A DNA stretch of 40,089 bases from Oscillospiraceae bacterium (GTDB lineage Bacteria; Bacillota; Clostridia; Oscillospirales; Oscillospiraceae), in the NCBI GenBank assembly GCA_017632775.1, contig JAGBQR010000002.1, positions 1-40,089 of the forward strand, given 5' to 3'. Shown piece after piece: positions 8,461 to 16,705 of the stretch. Within the stretch, counting starts at the first letter, position 1, and each line of letters begins with the position of its first letter. Made by a program: the position numbers and the translations under genes. The notes under the pieces were generated by a model. That model was not told the origin of the DNA, did not search any database, and worked only from the letters and a program-made list of their open reading frames with translations.

Positions 8461-8474
8461 ATCATTGCCCCTTT

Positions 8475-8512
8475 AAAAAATGGTTGGAGTCAATTCGCTT
8501 GACTCCAACCAT
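8475..8512 (-). terminator. Intergenic hairpin between binding-protein and malF genes
   Basis: A perfect 14-bp stem (8480-8493 with 8499-8512) with a TTCGC loop is followed on the minus strand by six Ts. It is a full intrinsic-terminator shape inside an operon, and would let most transcripts stop after the binding-protein gene while a fraction reads into the permeases. Confidence 0.8.
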
Positions 8513-8567
8513 CATTGTGGTTCAGCCAAAGTCAGCTGTTTACTTTGGTCGTGTTATTCACCTGTTC

Positions 8568-10169
8568 TCAGCCTGCGGTGATCGAGATCTCTCCGGAGGC
8601 TGTGTCGATGGAAACGGTGTAGGTGCCCGGATTGACAAAAACGATGTTATTGTCATCTCCGCCTGCCGCAACATCGATCAGATCCGCGCCGGTCTTGACC
8701 TGCGCAGCGCCCATGCCGGTCTCCCAGCTGCCGATGTTGACGATACGGCCGCCCATGTAATCGGATTCGGGAACTTCGATCGTCAGGCTCTTGACATCAC
8801 CGTCGCCGGTGAGGATATAGGTATCGGCCTCGTCGGCATTGTTCCAGCCGTTCCAGGCGCCGACAAAGATCAGGCCTTCGCGGAGATTCTTGAGTTTCTC
8901 AAGACCGTCGGCATAGGTCTGCAGGGCAGCCTTGTACGCCGCTTCATCCCCGCTCTCCTTGGCGGTGGCACTCAGCGCAGCGGCAAGGTTCCACCAGCCG
9001 TCGTTTACCTGTCCCTGCGCGGTGCAGCACTGCTGCTGGAGCATATCCGCTGCGATGACAGGATTGGCCTTGACTGCGTCGGCAGCCGCGGCATTCACGT
9101 TGACCGGAGCCCACGTGACCGCTTCAAAACGCTGGAGCTGAGCCTCTTCCGAGGTCAGGTACTGGGCCAGTCTGTGCAGGGCTGCGGCTTTGACCGCATC
9201 GGTCTGGGTCTTCACGCCGATGAACTTGTAGCCCATGAAGGGTTTGAGCTGGTAGTCCTTCCCGTCAACGGTGAAGGAGGGCAGCGGAGCCGCGCCGAGG
9301 TTGTCCCCGAGGATATCCTTGGCAGCGCCGGCATCCCAGAGACCGCTCATGACGACCGCGGCACCGGCGTCAAATTCGGCCGCGCCGGATTTGGAGAGGA
9401 AGAAGGGGGAAGCCTGCAGCTTGTTGAGGCCCTTCATGGCGATCAGGCCTTTGTCGCTGTTGAAATCGTCATTGACGTTCCAATGGCCCTCAGCATCCGT
9501 GGACCACTGGGAAACACAGCCTGCGCCGAAGAAATATGCGGAGAGATACCAGCCGCTACCCACATCGAACGCAAGATACTTCTGGGCGGCTTCGCAGGCC
9601 TCGATGATCTTGTCCATGCTTCCGACCGCATCCTCAGGGATGACGGATTTGTCGTAGTACATGAAGAAGCCGTTGTCGGTCAGGGGGTAGGCATACATCT
9701 CACCGCCGATCGTCACGGCGTCAACAGCTGCGGGGCTGTTGCCCTCCTTGACGATCTCGGCCGCCTTGGAGCCAAGCTTCGCCAGCGCGTTGGCCTGAAC
9801 CAGACGGGCAAACTGGTCGGAAGCGAAGTTATACAGATCCGCGCCGGCTTCCACGTCGGTGATCAGCTGTGTGGCAGCCTCTCCTTCGCCTACGTTCTCC
9901 ACGGTGGCGTTGAAGACGATGCCGTCCGTGTTGGTCTTGTTGAATTCTTCGATCATGGCTTTGCGGAGTTCGACTTCGTTGTCCGGGCACCAGACAGTGA
10001 TGTCATATGTGCCGGCCAGCTCACCGCCGGATGAGCCCGCCTGCCCGCTGCCGGAAGAAGCTGAACCGCCGGATCCCGCAGATCCGGAAGCGGCCGGAGC
10101 TCCACCGCCGCAGGCGCACAGAGCAGCGATCATGGTGAGCGCCAGAATGATTGCCAGAATCTTTTTCAT
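8568..10169 (-). CDS. Sugar-binding lipoprotein (MalE-like) with C-terminal starch-binding-like module
   Basis: A 533-residue extracellular solute-binding protein, family 1. A signal peptide ends at a lipobox (ALCA-C20), then a Gly/Ser-rich linker (21-50). The binding domain runs from about 53 to 430: YDITVWCPDN at the start, WAPVNVNA near the hinge. Residues 432-533 form an extra domain with FVGAWNGWNNAD, alternating beta strands and a closing PGTYTVSIDTASGEISI, resembling SusE/SusF- or CBM-type starch-binding modules. Typical MalE-like proteins stop at about 400-430 residues. The upstream ATG at 10205 is rejected; the ATG at 10169 has AGGAGG and starts the signal peptide. It heads the sugar ABC operon. 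Confidence 0.88.
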   Translation of the reverse strand: MKKILAIILALTMIAALCACGGGAPAASGSAGSGGSASSGSGQAGSSGGELAGTYDITVWCPDNEVELRKAMIEEFNKTNTDGIVFNATVENVGEGEAATQLITDVEAGADLYNFASDQFARLVQANALAKLGSKAAEIVKEGNSPAAVDAVTIGGEMYAYPLTDNGFFMYYDKSVIPEDAVGSMDKIIEACEAAQKYLAFDVGSGWYLSAYFFGAGCVSQWSTDAEGHWNVNDDFNSDKGLIAMKGLNKLQASPFFLSKSGAAEFDAGAAVVMSGLWDAGAAKDILGDNLGAAPLPSFTVDGKDYQLKPFMGYKFIGVKTQTDAVKAAALHRLAQYLTSEEAQLQRFEAVTWAPVNVNAAAADAVKANPVIAADMLQQQCCTAQGQVNDGWWNLAAALSATAKESGDEAAYKAALQTYADGLEKLKNLREGLIFVGAWNGWNNADEADTYILTGDGDVKSLTIEVPESDYMGGRIVNIGSWETGMGAAQVKTGADLIDVAAGGDDNNIVFVNPGTYTVSIDTASGEISITAG

Positions 10170-10247
10170 TTGATTTCCTCCTATAACAATGTATTTTCGC
10201 GGCATTTGCCGTAAAATATATAGAAACGGGCCTATTTATACTACAGT

Positions 10248-10276
10248 ATTATACTATCGTGTTTTTCCCGTGTAAA
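10248..10276 (-). promoter_or_regulatory. Promoter of the sugar ABC operon
   Basis: TTTACA (10271-10276), a 17-base spacer and TATAAT (10248-10253) on the minus strand. The 5' leader is about 72 bases, ending in AGGAGG before the ATG at 10169. The interval 10170-10368 holds this promoter and no gene. Confidence 0.75.
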
Positions 10277-10368
10277 CATTCCGGCTGATTCACTTTTTCA
10301 CAAAAATATCTCCGGAATTTTGTACAAATTTTTGATGGAACCGTCCGGAAACAGGCATGACCGGCCGC

Positions 10369-11661
10369 TCATTTCCCGGATGCGGTCACCTCTTCCGGTC
10401 TTTCGCCCGCGTTCGCCGCGGAGAAAGCTTTCAGTGACTCCAGCGCGTGTCCCTGCGCATCGAAGAAGGCCTGATTGTCCACCGCGCTGCCGCCCCAGTA
10501 CCTGCCGGCGTCTTCCGGATCATATTCCGCAGCGAACCCGGAAGCCCAGCCTGATCCGTACTGATTCCACTTTTCGCTGTTTTCCTCCCGGGACCGTGTT
10601 CCCACCGCGATCCAGGCGCCTTCCCAGTAACACACGCCGATCCCCTTTTCCATACAGGCCGCCGTATCGATCATATCGTTCACGAAGTCCGCCTGACCCT
10701 GCACCGTGAACGGATACGGCTCTTCCGCAAAAGTGTCTTCGGAAACCGTATTCGCAAAACAGTCAGAATCCTTCAGCGTATGCGCATAGGCCGTCTCCAT
10801 CACCATCACTTTTTTCCCGAAGGTCCGGGCGATGTCTGAAAGAACAGCCGAGAGATTTTCCTGTGTCCCGTGCCAGCAGGGATAATAGGAAGAAGCGAAC
10901 ACATCATAGTCCACTCCGTAATGCGCCAGTGTTTCCGCATACCAGGAAAAGCTCCCCGCTCTCTGCGGATCGGTAAAATGCACAGCCACCATCGCTTCCG
11001 GGCAGGTCTCCCGCACCGCTTCCGCCCCGGCTTCCAGAAGGCGGCAGATGTTCTGCCACTCCGTCTCTCCGGCAAGGCCGCTGTTGATCTCGTTGCCGAT
11101 CTGCACCATGCGGATCGATGCCCCGACATCCAGAAGCGCGCGCAGGCTCTCCTCCGTGAAGGAGCGGAGGGCTTCGGTCTTTTCGCCGATGTCCATGTCC
11201 CGCCAGGCTTTCGGCGCGAACTGCTTTCCCGGATCCGCCCAGAAATCGGAATAATGGAAGTCAACGAGCAGCTTCATTTCGTTGTCCGCGGCACGTCTCC
11301 CGATCTCGCACGCCGCACCGATATCGCAGTTTCCGCCTCCGTATCCGTTCCCGTCCTTATCAAAAGGATCGTTCCAGATACGGACGCGGATCGTATTGAT
11401 CCCGTTCGCAGCAAGGATAGCGAAGAGATCCCGCTCGGTGCCGTCAAAATCATAATACTTCACACCGCTTCGCTCTTCTGCAAGGACACTGGAGACATCC
11501 ATGCCCAGGATGAATTCCCCGGGCAGTTCCTCCGCCCCGTAAACAGGCAGGCTGTCTTCCTGCACCGCCATCCTCTCCTTTTCCGCGGGTATTTCCGCCC
11601 CGCAGCCGATCAGAAGCGACAGCATGAGGACCCATGCTGCCGCGATCCAAGGTTTTTTCAT
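10369..11661 (-). CDS. Endo-beta-1,4-galactanase, GH53, lipoprotein
   Basis: A 430-residue surface-anchored glycoside hydrolase expected to cut the beta-1,4-galactan side chains of pectin (type I arabinogalactan). The lipobox is LLIG-C20. The catalytic (beta/alpha)8 domain starts near residue 50 (FILGMDVSSVLAEE) and carries family hallmarks: GINTIRVRIWNDPFDKDG, DFHYSDFWADPGKQ, the acid/base Glu191 in QIGNEIN and the nucleophile Glu289 in VMETAY. Cys262 sits in the SSYYPCWHGT segment. Length and motifs match a complete single-domain GH53. SD GGAGGA lies between the preceding stop and the ATG at 11661. It is the third gene of an operon with two unknown membrane proteins and is divergent from a GH13 gene. 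Confidence 0.93.
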   Translation of the reverse strand: MKKPWIAAAWVLMLSLLIGCGAEIPAEKERMAVQEDSLPVYGAEELPGEFILGMDVSSVLAEERSGVKYYDFDGTERDLFAILAANGINTIRVRIWNDPFDKDGNGYGGGNCDIGAACEIGRRAADNEMKLLVDFHYSDFWADPGKQFAPKAWRDMDIGEKTEALRSFTEESLRALLDVGASIRMVQIGNEINSGLAGETEWQNICRLLEAGAEAVRETCPEAMVAVHFTDPQRAGSFSWYAETLAHYGVDYDVFASSYYPCWHGTQENLSAVLSDIARTFGKKVMVMETAYAHTLKDSDCFANTVSEDTFAEEPYPFTVQGQADFVNDMIDTAACMEKGIGVCYWEGAWIAVGTRSREENSEKWNQYGSGWASGFAAEYDPEDAGRYWGGSAVDNQAFFDAQGHALESLKAFSAANAGERPEEVTASGK

Positions 11662-11677
11662 TGTGTCATTCCTCCGG

Positions 11678-12223
11678 TCATTTCAGGTGTGACAGATCAT
11701 ACGCCACCTGCAGCGCCGCATCGTCCGCCGATCCGTTGAGTGAAGCGGTATGCACGGAGTTGACTCCGAAAAACAGATAGACATCGCTCTCTTCCGCTCC
11801 AAAATCAAAATAAGGCAGAGCGCCCTGAAGCTTCAGTCCGTATGCTGTTCCCTCCCATGACCACAGTTCCGCGTCCTTCCACGGAAGCCGCGATGGATTC
11901 AGCGGACTGTAGGACTCGATATAGTCCGCCGCCCTGCTTCCGGGAACCAGATAGATATCCGCATTCAGAAGGCCCGCCTCGTCAAACATGGTATAGTCGA
12001 ACGTATGGGCACGGATCAGGCGGATGCTGTCCGGCTTTGTTTTTTCCAGCTCGATATCCAGATCCTTCTCCTCGCAGCGGAGGGCATCCGCAAAGATCAC
12101 GATCTTTTTTTCTGCAGGAGCGTCCGTGATGATCCCGAAGATGAATCCCCAGAACACAGCTGCGATCAACGCCCACAGAACATAGGTATGGAGGCGGGAG
12201 ACGATATTTTTCAGTATCCTCAT
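11678..12223 (-). CDS. Membrane-anchored protein of unknown function
   Basis: A 181-residue protein with one membrane helix near residues 12-34 (YVLWALIAAVFWGFIFGII) and a C-terminal domain predicted outside the cell. The domain begins KKIVIFADALRCEE and continues with FDYTMFDEAGLLNADIYLVPGS. The latter faintly resembles a fragment of a solute-binding-protein fold, but no family is recognised. The ATG overlaps the stop of the upstream gene as ATGA, so the two are translationally coupled. The GH53 gene follows 16 bases later. A role in sensing or displaying sugars at the membrane is only a guess from context. Confidence 0.7.
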   Translation of the reverse strand: MRILKNIVSRLHTYVLWALIAAVFWGFIFGIITDAPAEKKIVIFADALRCEEKDLDIELEKTKPDSIRLIRAHTFDYTMFDEAGLLNADIYLVPGSRAADYIESYSPLNPSRLPWKDAELWSWEGTAYGLKLQGALPYFDFGAEESDVYLFFGVNSVHTASLNGSADDAALQVAYDLSHLK

Positions 12224-12708
12224 ATCTTCCGGAAAGCTGCCACGTAGCCGTTTGCCACGAACAGCTCAAGCTCCTTTCCGGATCTCTCCAGTTCTGCCGC
12301 CTTCCCTTCGATCACATTCACCCGGCGCGTTTTTCCCTCTGTTTCCACCGTCACGTGCCGGAAAGGAATGCTGTTCAGGATCCGGAGCTTTTCCGCGGAA
12401 ACAGTCACCGTCCCCCGCAGAATCTCCTTTTCCGACTCATGAAGCATCTTCGCATGACCCAGTTCCCAGCGGGTCTCCAGCAGCACGAACCGCCTGAGAT
12501 ACAGCAGGAGCCATCCCGCCGCCACGGTCACGGCGATCACGGTGTATTCCATCCGTTCGGCATTGGCTGTGTTTGTCCTGAAGCACAGCAGGACGCAGAA
12601 AGCCAGGACCGCCGCGGCAGACAGCAGCAGGGCGCTCCGGACCCTTATGATTCTTTTTTCCAGGCGCACGATATCCGCGGCGCTGTAAATATCTTTTCTT
12701 TCGTTCAT
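12220..12708 (-). CDS. Two-helix membrane protein of unknown function; probable leaderless start
   Basis: A 162-residue protein with a charged N-terminus, two membrane helices (about 26-43 and 53-70) and a soluble C-terminal half. A beta-rich stretch (FRHVTVETEGKTRRVNVIEG) in that half recalls PH-like or NfeD-like small domains; the family is not assignable. No Shine-Dalgarno precedes the ATG at 12708. Instead, TATAAT ends only six bases before the A of ATG, so the transcript probably starts at or next to the start codon. An upstream in-frame ATG near 12750 would be upstream of the -10 and is rejected. The gene overlaps the following one by ATGA. Confidence 0.7.
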   Translation of the reverse strand: MNERKDIYSAADIVRLEKRIIRVRSALLLSAAAVLAFCVLLCFRTNTANAERMEYTVIAVTVAAGWLLLYLRRFVLLETRWELGHAKMLHESEKEILRGTVTVSAEKLRILNSIPFRHVTVETEGKTRRVNVIEGKAAELERSGKELELFVANGYVAAFRKI

Positions 12709-12714
12709 GGGCTC

Positions 12715-12743
12715 ATTATATCCCCGGTCCCTTTTCTTGACAA
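12715..12743 (-). promoter_or_regulatory. Minus-strand promoter of the GH53 operon
   Basis: TTGTCA (12738-12743), a 17-base spacer and TATAAT (12715-12720). The hexamer at -35 overlaps that of the plus-strand promoter by five bases. Confidence 0.75.
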
Positions 12744-12765
12744 GCGGCATTTCCCCCGCTAAAAT
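12737..12765 (+). promoter_or_regulatory. Plus-strand promoter of the GH13 lipoprotein gene
   Basis: TTGACA (12737-12742), a 17-base spacer and TAAAAT (12760-12765). Transcription is expected near 12772, giving a leader of about 39 bases. It shares its -35 region with the opposing promoter. Confidence 0.75.
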
Positions 12766-12810
12766 CAAAGCGGATCCCAATCTGAACGCATGCTGACAGG
12801 AGGCTGGATC

Positions 12811-14481
12811 ATGAAAAAATACACTCTGTTTCTTCTCTGTCTGCTTCTTCTTGTTTCCGTTTTTTCCGGCTGCGGAAAACCCTCTTCCCCGGAAGGCACA
12901 ACGCCCGTTCCCGAACCGGAGAGCTCTGCGTCCGCTGAGATGCCGGCACCGGAAACTGCTCCGGAGGAATACCGGCTGACTGCCCCTGAACTGCAGTCTG
13001 ATTTTGTCTGCGGGGATACTGCCCGGGTGTTTTATGAGATCTTTGTCGGCTCGTTCTCCGATTCGAACGGAGACGGGATCGGAGATCTCCGCGGGATCAT
13101 CGACCGGATGGATTACCTGAACGACGGGGACCCGAATTCCGGACTCAGTCTGGGGATCGAGGGCATCTGGCTTACCCCGGTCTTTCCCTCTCCGTCCTAC
13201 CACAAATACGATGTGGCCGATTATTACGGCATCGATGCCAAGTTCGGAACGCTGGATGATATGAAAGAGCTGCTTTCCCTCTGTCACGAACGGAACGTGA
13301 AAGTCATTCTGGACATGCCGATCAACCATACCAGCATCCGGAACGAGTGGTTTCAGCGCTTTGTCGTTGCCCATCGCCAGAAAGACCCCCAGAACGAGTA
13401 CTACGATTTCTACAGCTGGTGCACAGCCGATTCACAGATCCCCGGCAGCACCTACCGCCCCGTCCCGGATACGGACCATTTCTATGAATGCAACTTCTCC
13501 GATGACATGCCTGAGCTCAACTTCGACCTTGAGGCTGTCCGGCAGCAGATGCTGGACGTCGCGAAGTTCTGGATGGATCTGGGTGTGGACGGTTTCCGCT
13601 TTGATGCCGCCAAGTACATTTATTTCAACGACAACGGGCAGAGCGCGGATTTCTGGCTCTGGTATCTCGGGCAGCTCCGCGCCGTGGATCCGGATCTTTA
13701 TACCGTGGCCGAGGTATGGGATGCCGACCCCGTCATCGACCAGTATATCGGTTCGACCAACTGCTTCAACTTCACGCTTTCCCAGGCGGAAGGTCTGCTG
13801 GCCTCCTCCGTCAAAGGGAGCAAAGTGGATGCGCTCACCTCATATGAACAGGAATACATCGCCCGGATCCGCAGCATCAATCCCGGGGCCATGATCGTTC
13901 CATTCCTCACGAACCATGATCAGGACCGTGCCGCAGGCTTTCTGAAGACAGACAGCGGACAGATGCAGATGGCGGCCAACCTCTATCTGCTCGGCCCGGG
14001 TTCTCCCTTCCTCTATTACGGGGAAGAACTGGGCATGCGCGGTTCCCGCGGCGGAGCCAATACGGACGCGAACCGGCGTCTCGCCATGGTGTGGGGCGAC
14101 GGGGACACAGTCCGGGATCCCGAGGGAAGCACCTACAGCAAACAGATTGAAAACGGGGTGACAGAGCAGCGATCCGATCCGGACAGTCTCTATACCTATT
14201 ACAAGCTGCTGCTCATGATCCGCCACGCCAATCCCGAGATCGCCCGCGGTGACTATCAGGCCGTCGGCTTTTCCGGGAACCGTCTCGGGGGATTCACCTC
14301 TTCCTGGAATGGAAGCACTGTCTGCATCCTGCACAACCTCACCGATTCGGAGATCACGGTCGATCTGGCCAAAGCCGGGCTTGATTTTTCCGTGCTCCGC
14401 GCTGCAGCAGGGCTGAACAGCGCCGTTCTGGACGGAGATCTCCTCACCGTCGGTGCGATGACGAGCGTCATACTGAAATAA
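12811..14481 (+). CDS. GH13 alpha-amylase family lipoprotein
   Basis: A 556-residue surface-anchored alpha-glucan hydrolase. The signal peptide ends at lipobox VFSG-C21; a Pro/Glu/Ser linker follows to about residue 60. The GH13 catalytic barrel shows VFYEIFVGSFSDSNGDGIGD, region I LDMPINHTS, region II GVDGFRFDAAKY with nucleophile Asp265, region III YTVAEVWD with acid/base Glu301, and region IV FLTNHDQDRA with Asp370. A C-terminal beta domain closes the protein. The family includes alpha-amylases, neopullulanases and cyclomaltodextrinases, which cannot be separated here. The ATG at 12811 has AGGAGG seven bases upstream and begins the signal peptide; the ATG at 12790 is rejected. Products would suit the neighbouring MalEFG-type importer. 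Confidence 0.93.
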   Translation: MKKYTLFLLCLLLLVSVFSGCGKPSSPEGTTPVPEPESSASAEMPAPETAPEEYRLTAPELQSDFVCGDTARVFYEIFVGSFSDSNGDGIGDLRGIIDRMDYLNDGDPNSGLSLGIEGIWLTPVFPSPSYHKYDVADYYGIDAKFGTLDDMKELLSLCHERNVKVILDMPINHTSIRNEWFQRFVVAHRQKDPQNEYYDFYSWCTADSQIPGSTYRPVPDTDHFYECNFSDDMPELNFDLEAVRQQMLDVAKFWMDLGVDGFRFDAAKYIYFNDNGQSADFWLWYLGQLRAVDPDLYTVAEVWDADPVIDQYIGSTNCFNFTLSQAEGLLASSVKGSKVDALTSYEQEYIARIRSINPGAMIVPFLTNHDQDRAAGFLKTDSGQMQMAANLYLLGPGSPFLYYGEELGMRGSRGGANTDANRRLAMVWGDGDTVRDPEGSTYSKQIENGVTEQRSDPDSLYTYYKLLLMIRHANPEIARGDYQAVGFSGNRLGGFTSSWNGSTVCILHNLTDSEITVDLAKAGLDFSVLRAAAGLNSAVLDGDLLTVGAMTSVILK

Positions 14482-14496
14482 AAGTCCTGCATACAG

Positions 14497-14536
14497 AAAA
14501 AACCAGGGTACCGGATAATCCGGTACCCTGGTTTTT
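14497..14536. terminator. Bidirectional terminator between GH13 and M32 genes
   Basis: A perfect 13-bp stem (14503-14515 with 14519-14531) is flanked by six As on the left and five Ts on the right, so it works in both directions for the two convergent genes. Confidence 0.9.
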
Positions 14537-14548
14537 CATGTTCCGTGC

Positions 14549-16051
14549 TCAGAGTTCGTAGAGCTTTGTAAATTTCTCCTCCAGATAGTCAAGGAAGTAG
14601 GAAGTGTTCAGGCTCTCGCCGGTGATGGCGCGGATCCACTCGTCCGGATCCGTCACCGAGGCGATGGAGAATACATGTTCTTTCAGCCAGGAAAGGATCT
14701 TCTCCAGATCGCCCTCCCGCACGGCCGCCATGACATCGAAGTCCTTCTTCATGGTATTCATGATCTGTGCGCCATAGGCATTCCCCAGCGCGTAGGAGGG
14801 GAAATACCCGTATGCCATGGTCCAGTGCACATCCTGCAGGCAGCCTTCCGTGTCGTTCGGCACATCCACGCCGAGGTATTCCCTGTATTTCGCGTTCCAG
14901 AGCGCCGGGATATCTTCGACTTCGATCGTCCCGTCGATGAAGGCTTTCTCGATCTCATAGCGGATGAGCACGTGAAGCGAGTAGGTCAGTTCATCCGCCT
15001 CGCAGCGGTTCAGGCCTGGCGTGGCGATATTCACCGCTTCATAGACTTCCCTTTCGCTCACATCGGAGAAGGTATCGCCGGTCGCCTCAAGGACTTTCGG
15101 CCAGATAAAATGAATGAACTCCTCACTCCTGCCGATCAGATTTTCATAGAAGCGGGAGATGCACTCATGCATGGCATTGGACATGCTGTTGTCCGCATGC
15201 TCGGCATAGAATTCCTCCGGTTCGTTCTGCATGAACAGCGCGTGTCCGCCTTCGTGGAGCGTGGTGAAGATGTTGGAGACGAAGCTGTCCTCGTGGTAGT
15301 GCGTGGTCACCCGCACATCCTTCGGACCGAAATTGGTCGTAAAGGGATGTTCGGTCGTCATCAGCACCAGAGCGGTCTTCCGCATCCCCTCCAGTTCCAG
15401 AAGCATCCGGGAGATCGCTTCCTGCTGAGGGATGGGACAGGGCCGCGTGAGGAAATCCGACCGGATGGCCTTTCCGTCTTTCGCGATACGGTGAAGCAGG
15501 GGAACGATCCGCTCCTTCAGTGAGCCGAAGAAAGCATCCAGCTGTTCCTCGCTCCCGCCCTTTTCGTGATCGTCGATGCAGGCGTCGTAATACGTGGGAT
15601 ACTTCCGGTCGCGGAGGTCGATGGCGCGGCGTGTGAAATCGATCGTCTGCTTCATCATAGGCGCGAAAAGGGAGAAATCGGACTTCTGTTTTGCCTCGAG
15701 CCAGACCCCGTAAGCCCTGCTGAACGCCACATCCATCTCATAGGCGAACTTTGCGGACTGGTTTTTCGTCTTTTCGTACTCCTCGTAAAGATGTTCCACC
15801 ATCTTTTTCTGCACCGGCGTCAGTCCTTCGCCGTCCTCGTGCAGTTCACAGACAAGCCGCCGGTATTTCGGAGCATGCATCATTTTATGCAGCTGCTTGC
15901 CGAGGATCGCCATGTCTTCCCCGGCCTTTTCCATGCCCTCCGGGGGCGCGCAGCACTGGAGGTCGAATTCAAGTTTGCCCAGGCTGCGTCCGTAGGCAGC
16001 GATCTCTTCCAGCAGCTTGTTGAGTTCGCTGAGTTTTTTTGCGTTATCCAT
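14549..16051 (-). CDS. M32-family metallocarboxypeptidase
   Basis: A 500-residue cytoplasmic zinc carboxypeptidase of the Taq type, which trims residues from peptide C-termini. Family motifs appear in order: HPF at 235-237, DVRVT at 245-249, HEGGH at 266-270, then HECISRF, where most relatives have HES or HEx with Gln/Ser (here Cys-Ile), and YSLHVLIRYEIE. The all-helical composition and length are typical. The ATG at 16051 follows AAAGGAAA. Its first bases overlap the end of nth by eight bases, so it is translated from the same mRNA as nth and the membrane Pro-rich protein. It could process peptides delivered by an oligopeptide transporter. Confidence 0.92.
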   Translation of the reverse strand: MDNAKKLSELNKLLEEIAAYGRSLGKLEFDLQCCAPPEGMEKAGEDMAILGKQLHKMMHAPKYRRLVCELHEDGEGLTPVQKKMVEHLYEEYEKTKNQSAKFAYEMDVAFSRAYGVWLEAKQKSDFSLFAPMMKQTIDFTRRAIDLRDRKYPTYYDACIDDHEKGGSEEQLDAFFGSLKERIVPLLHRIAKDGKAIRSDFLTRPCPIPQQEAISRMLLELEGMRKTALVLMTTEHPFTTNFGPKDVRVTTHYHEDSFVSNIFTTLHEGGHALFMQNEPEEFYAEHADNSMSNAMHECISRFYENLIGRSEEFIHFIWPKVLEATGDTFSDVSEREVYEAVNIATPGLNRCEADELTYSLHVLIRYEIEKAFIDGTIEVEDIPALWNAKYREYLGVDVPNDTEGCLQDVHWTMAYGYFPSYALGNAYGAQIMNTMKKDFDVMAAVREGDLEKILSWLKEHVFSIASVTDPDEWIRAITGESLNTSYFLDYLEEKFTKLYEL

Positions 16052-16703
16052 CGATTGTTTCCTTTCCCGTTTTTTTCACATAATCACAGTGTTCGCGCAG
16101 ACAGCACCTCTCACAGAGCGGCTTCCGCGCGTCACATACGGCACGGCCATGGAGTACGATGCAGTGGCAGAAGGCGGAAGAACTCTCCGGGGGAAGCACT
16201 TTCCGCAAAACCATCTCGATCTTCACCGGTTCCTTCTGATCCTTCACGAAGCCGATCCGGTTGGCAAGGCGGATACAGTGCGTGTCCACGACCGTGGATC
16301 CCGGCACGTGAAACACATCCCCCAGGATCAGATTCGCCGTTTTTCGACCCACTCCGGGCAATGCTGTAAGTTCTTCCATCGTACGGGGCAGTTCACCGCT
16401 GTATTTCTCCAGCAGCACTTTCGCGCAGGCGACGATATCCCGTGCCTTTGCCCGGTAAAACCCGCACGAATGGACATAGCGCTCCACTTCCTCCACGTCT
16501 GCCTCCGCAAACGATTCGAGTGTGGGGAAGCGTTCGAAGAGTGCGGGCGTGATCTTGTTCACCCTCTCATCGGTACACTGCGCGGCCAGGCGGACGGAGA
16601 ACAGCAGCTCATAGTCCTTTCCCCAGTCAAGCGTGCAGTCGGCTTCCGGATATTCCTCCAGAAGGAGCCGTACGATCTCCTGTGCTTCCTTTTTTGTCTT
16701 CAT
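16044..16703 (-). CDS. nth: Endonuclease III (DNA glycosylase/AP lyase)
   Basis: A 219-residue base-excision-repair enzyme that removes oxidised pyrimidines and nicks abasic sites. The helix-hairpin-helix LPGVGRKTANLILG contains catalytic Lys121; the GPD-motif aspartate is Asp140 in VVDTHCIRL. The iron-sulfur cluster ligands are Cys190, Cys197, Cys200 and Cys206 in the exact C-x6-C-x2-C-x5-C spacing. The frame is open upstream to 16784, but the ATG at 16703 with GAGGT is the family start. It begins two bases after the stop of the upstream gene and ends eight bases inside the M32 gene. Confidence 0.96.
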   Translation of the reverse strand: MKTKKEAQEIVRLLLEEYPEADCTLDWGKDYELLFSVRLAAQCTDERVNKITPALFERFPTLESFAEADVEEVERYVHSCGFYRAKARDIVACAKVLLEKYSGELPRTMEELTALPGVGRKTANLILGDVFHVPGSTVVDTHCIRLANRIGFVKDQKEPVKIEMVLRKVLPPESSSAFCHCIVLHGRAVCDARKPLCERCCLREHCDYVKKTGKETIDG

Positions 16704-16705
16704 TT

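Noticed and set aside
12708-13374. N-terminal extension of the two-helix membrane protein to 13374
   Set aside because: The extension is antisense to the GH13 gene and lies upstream of the predicted promoter; the ATG at 12708 is preferred.
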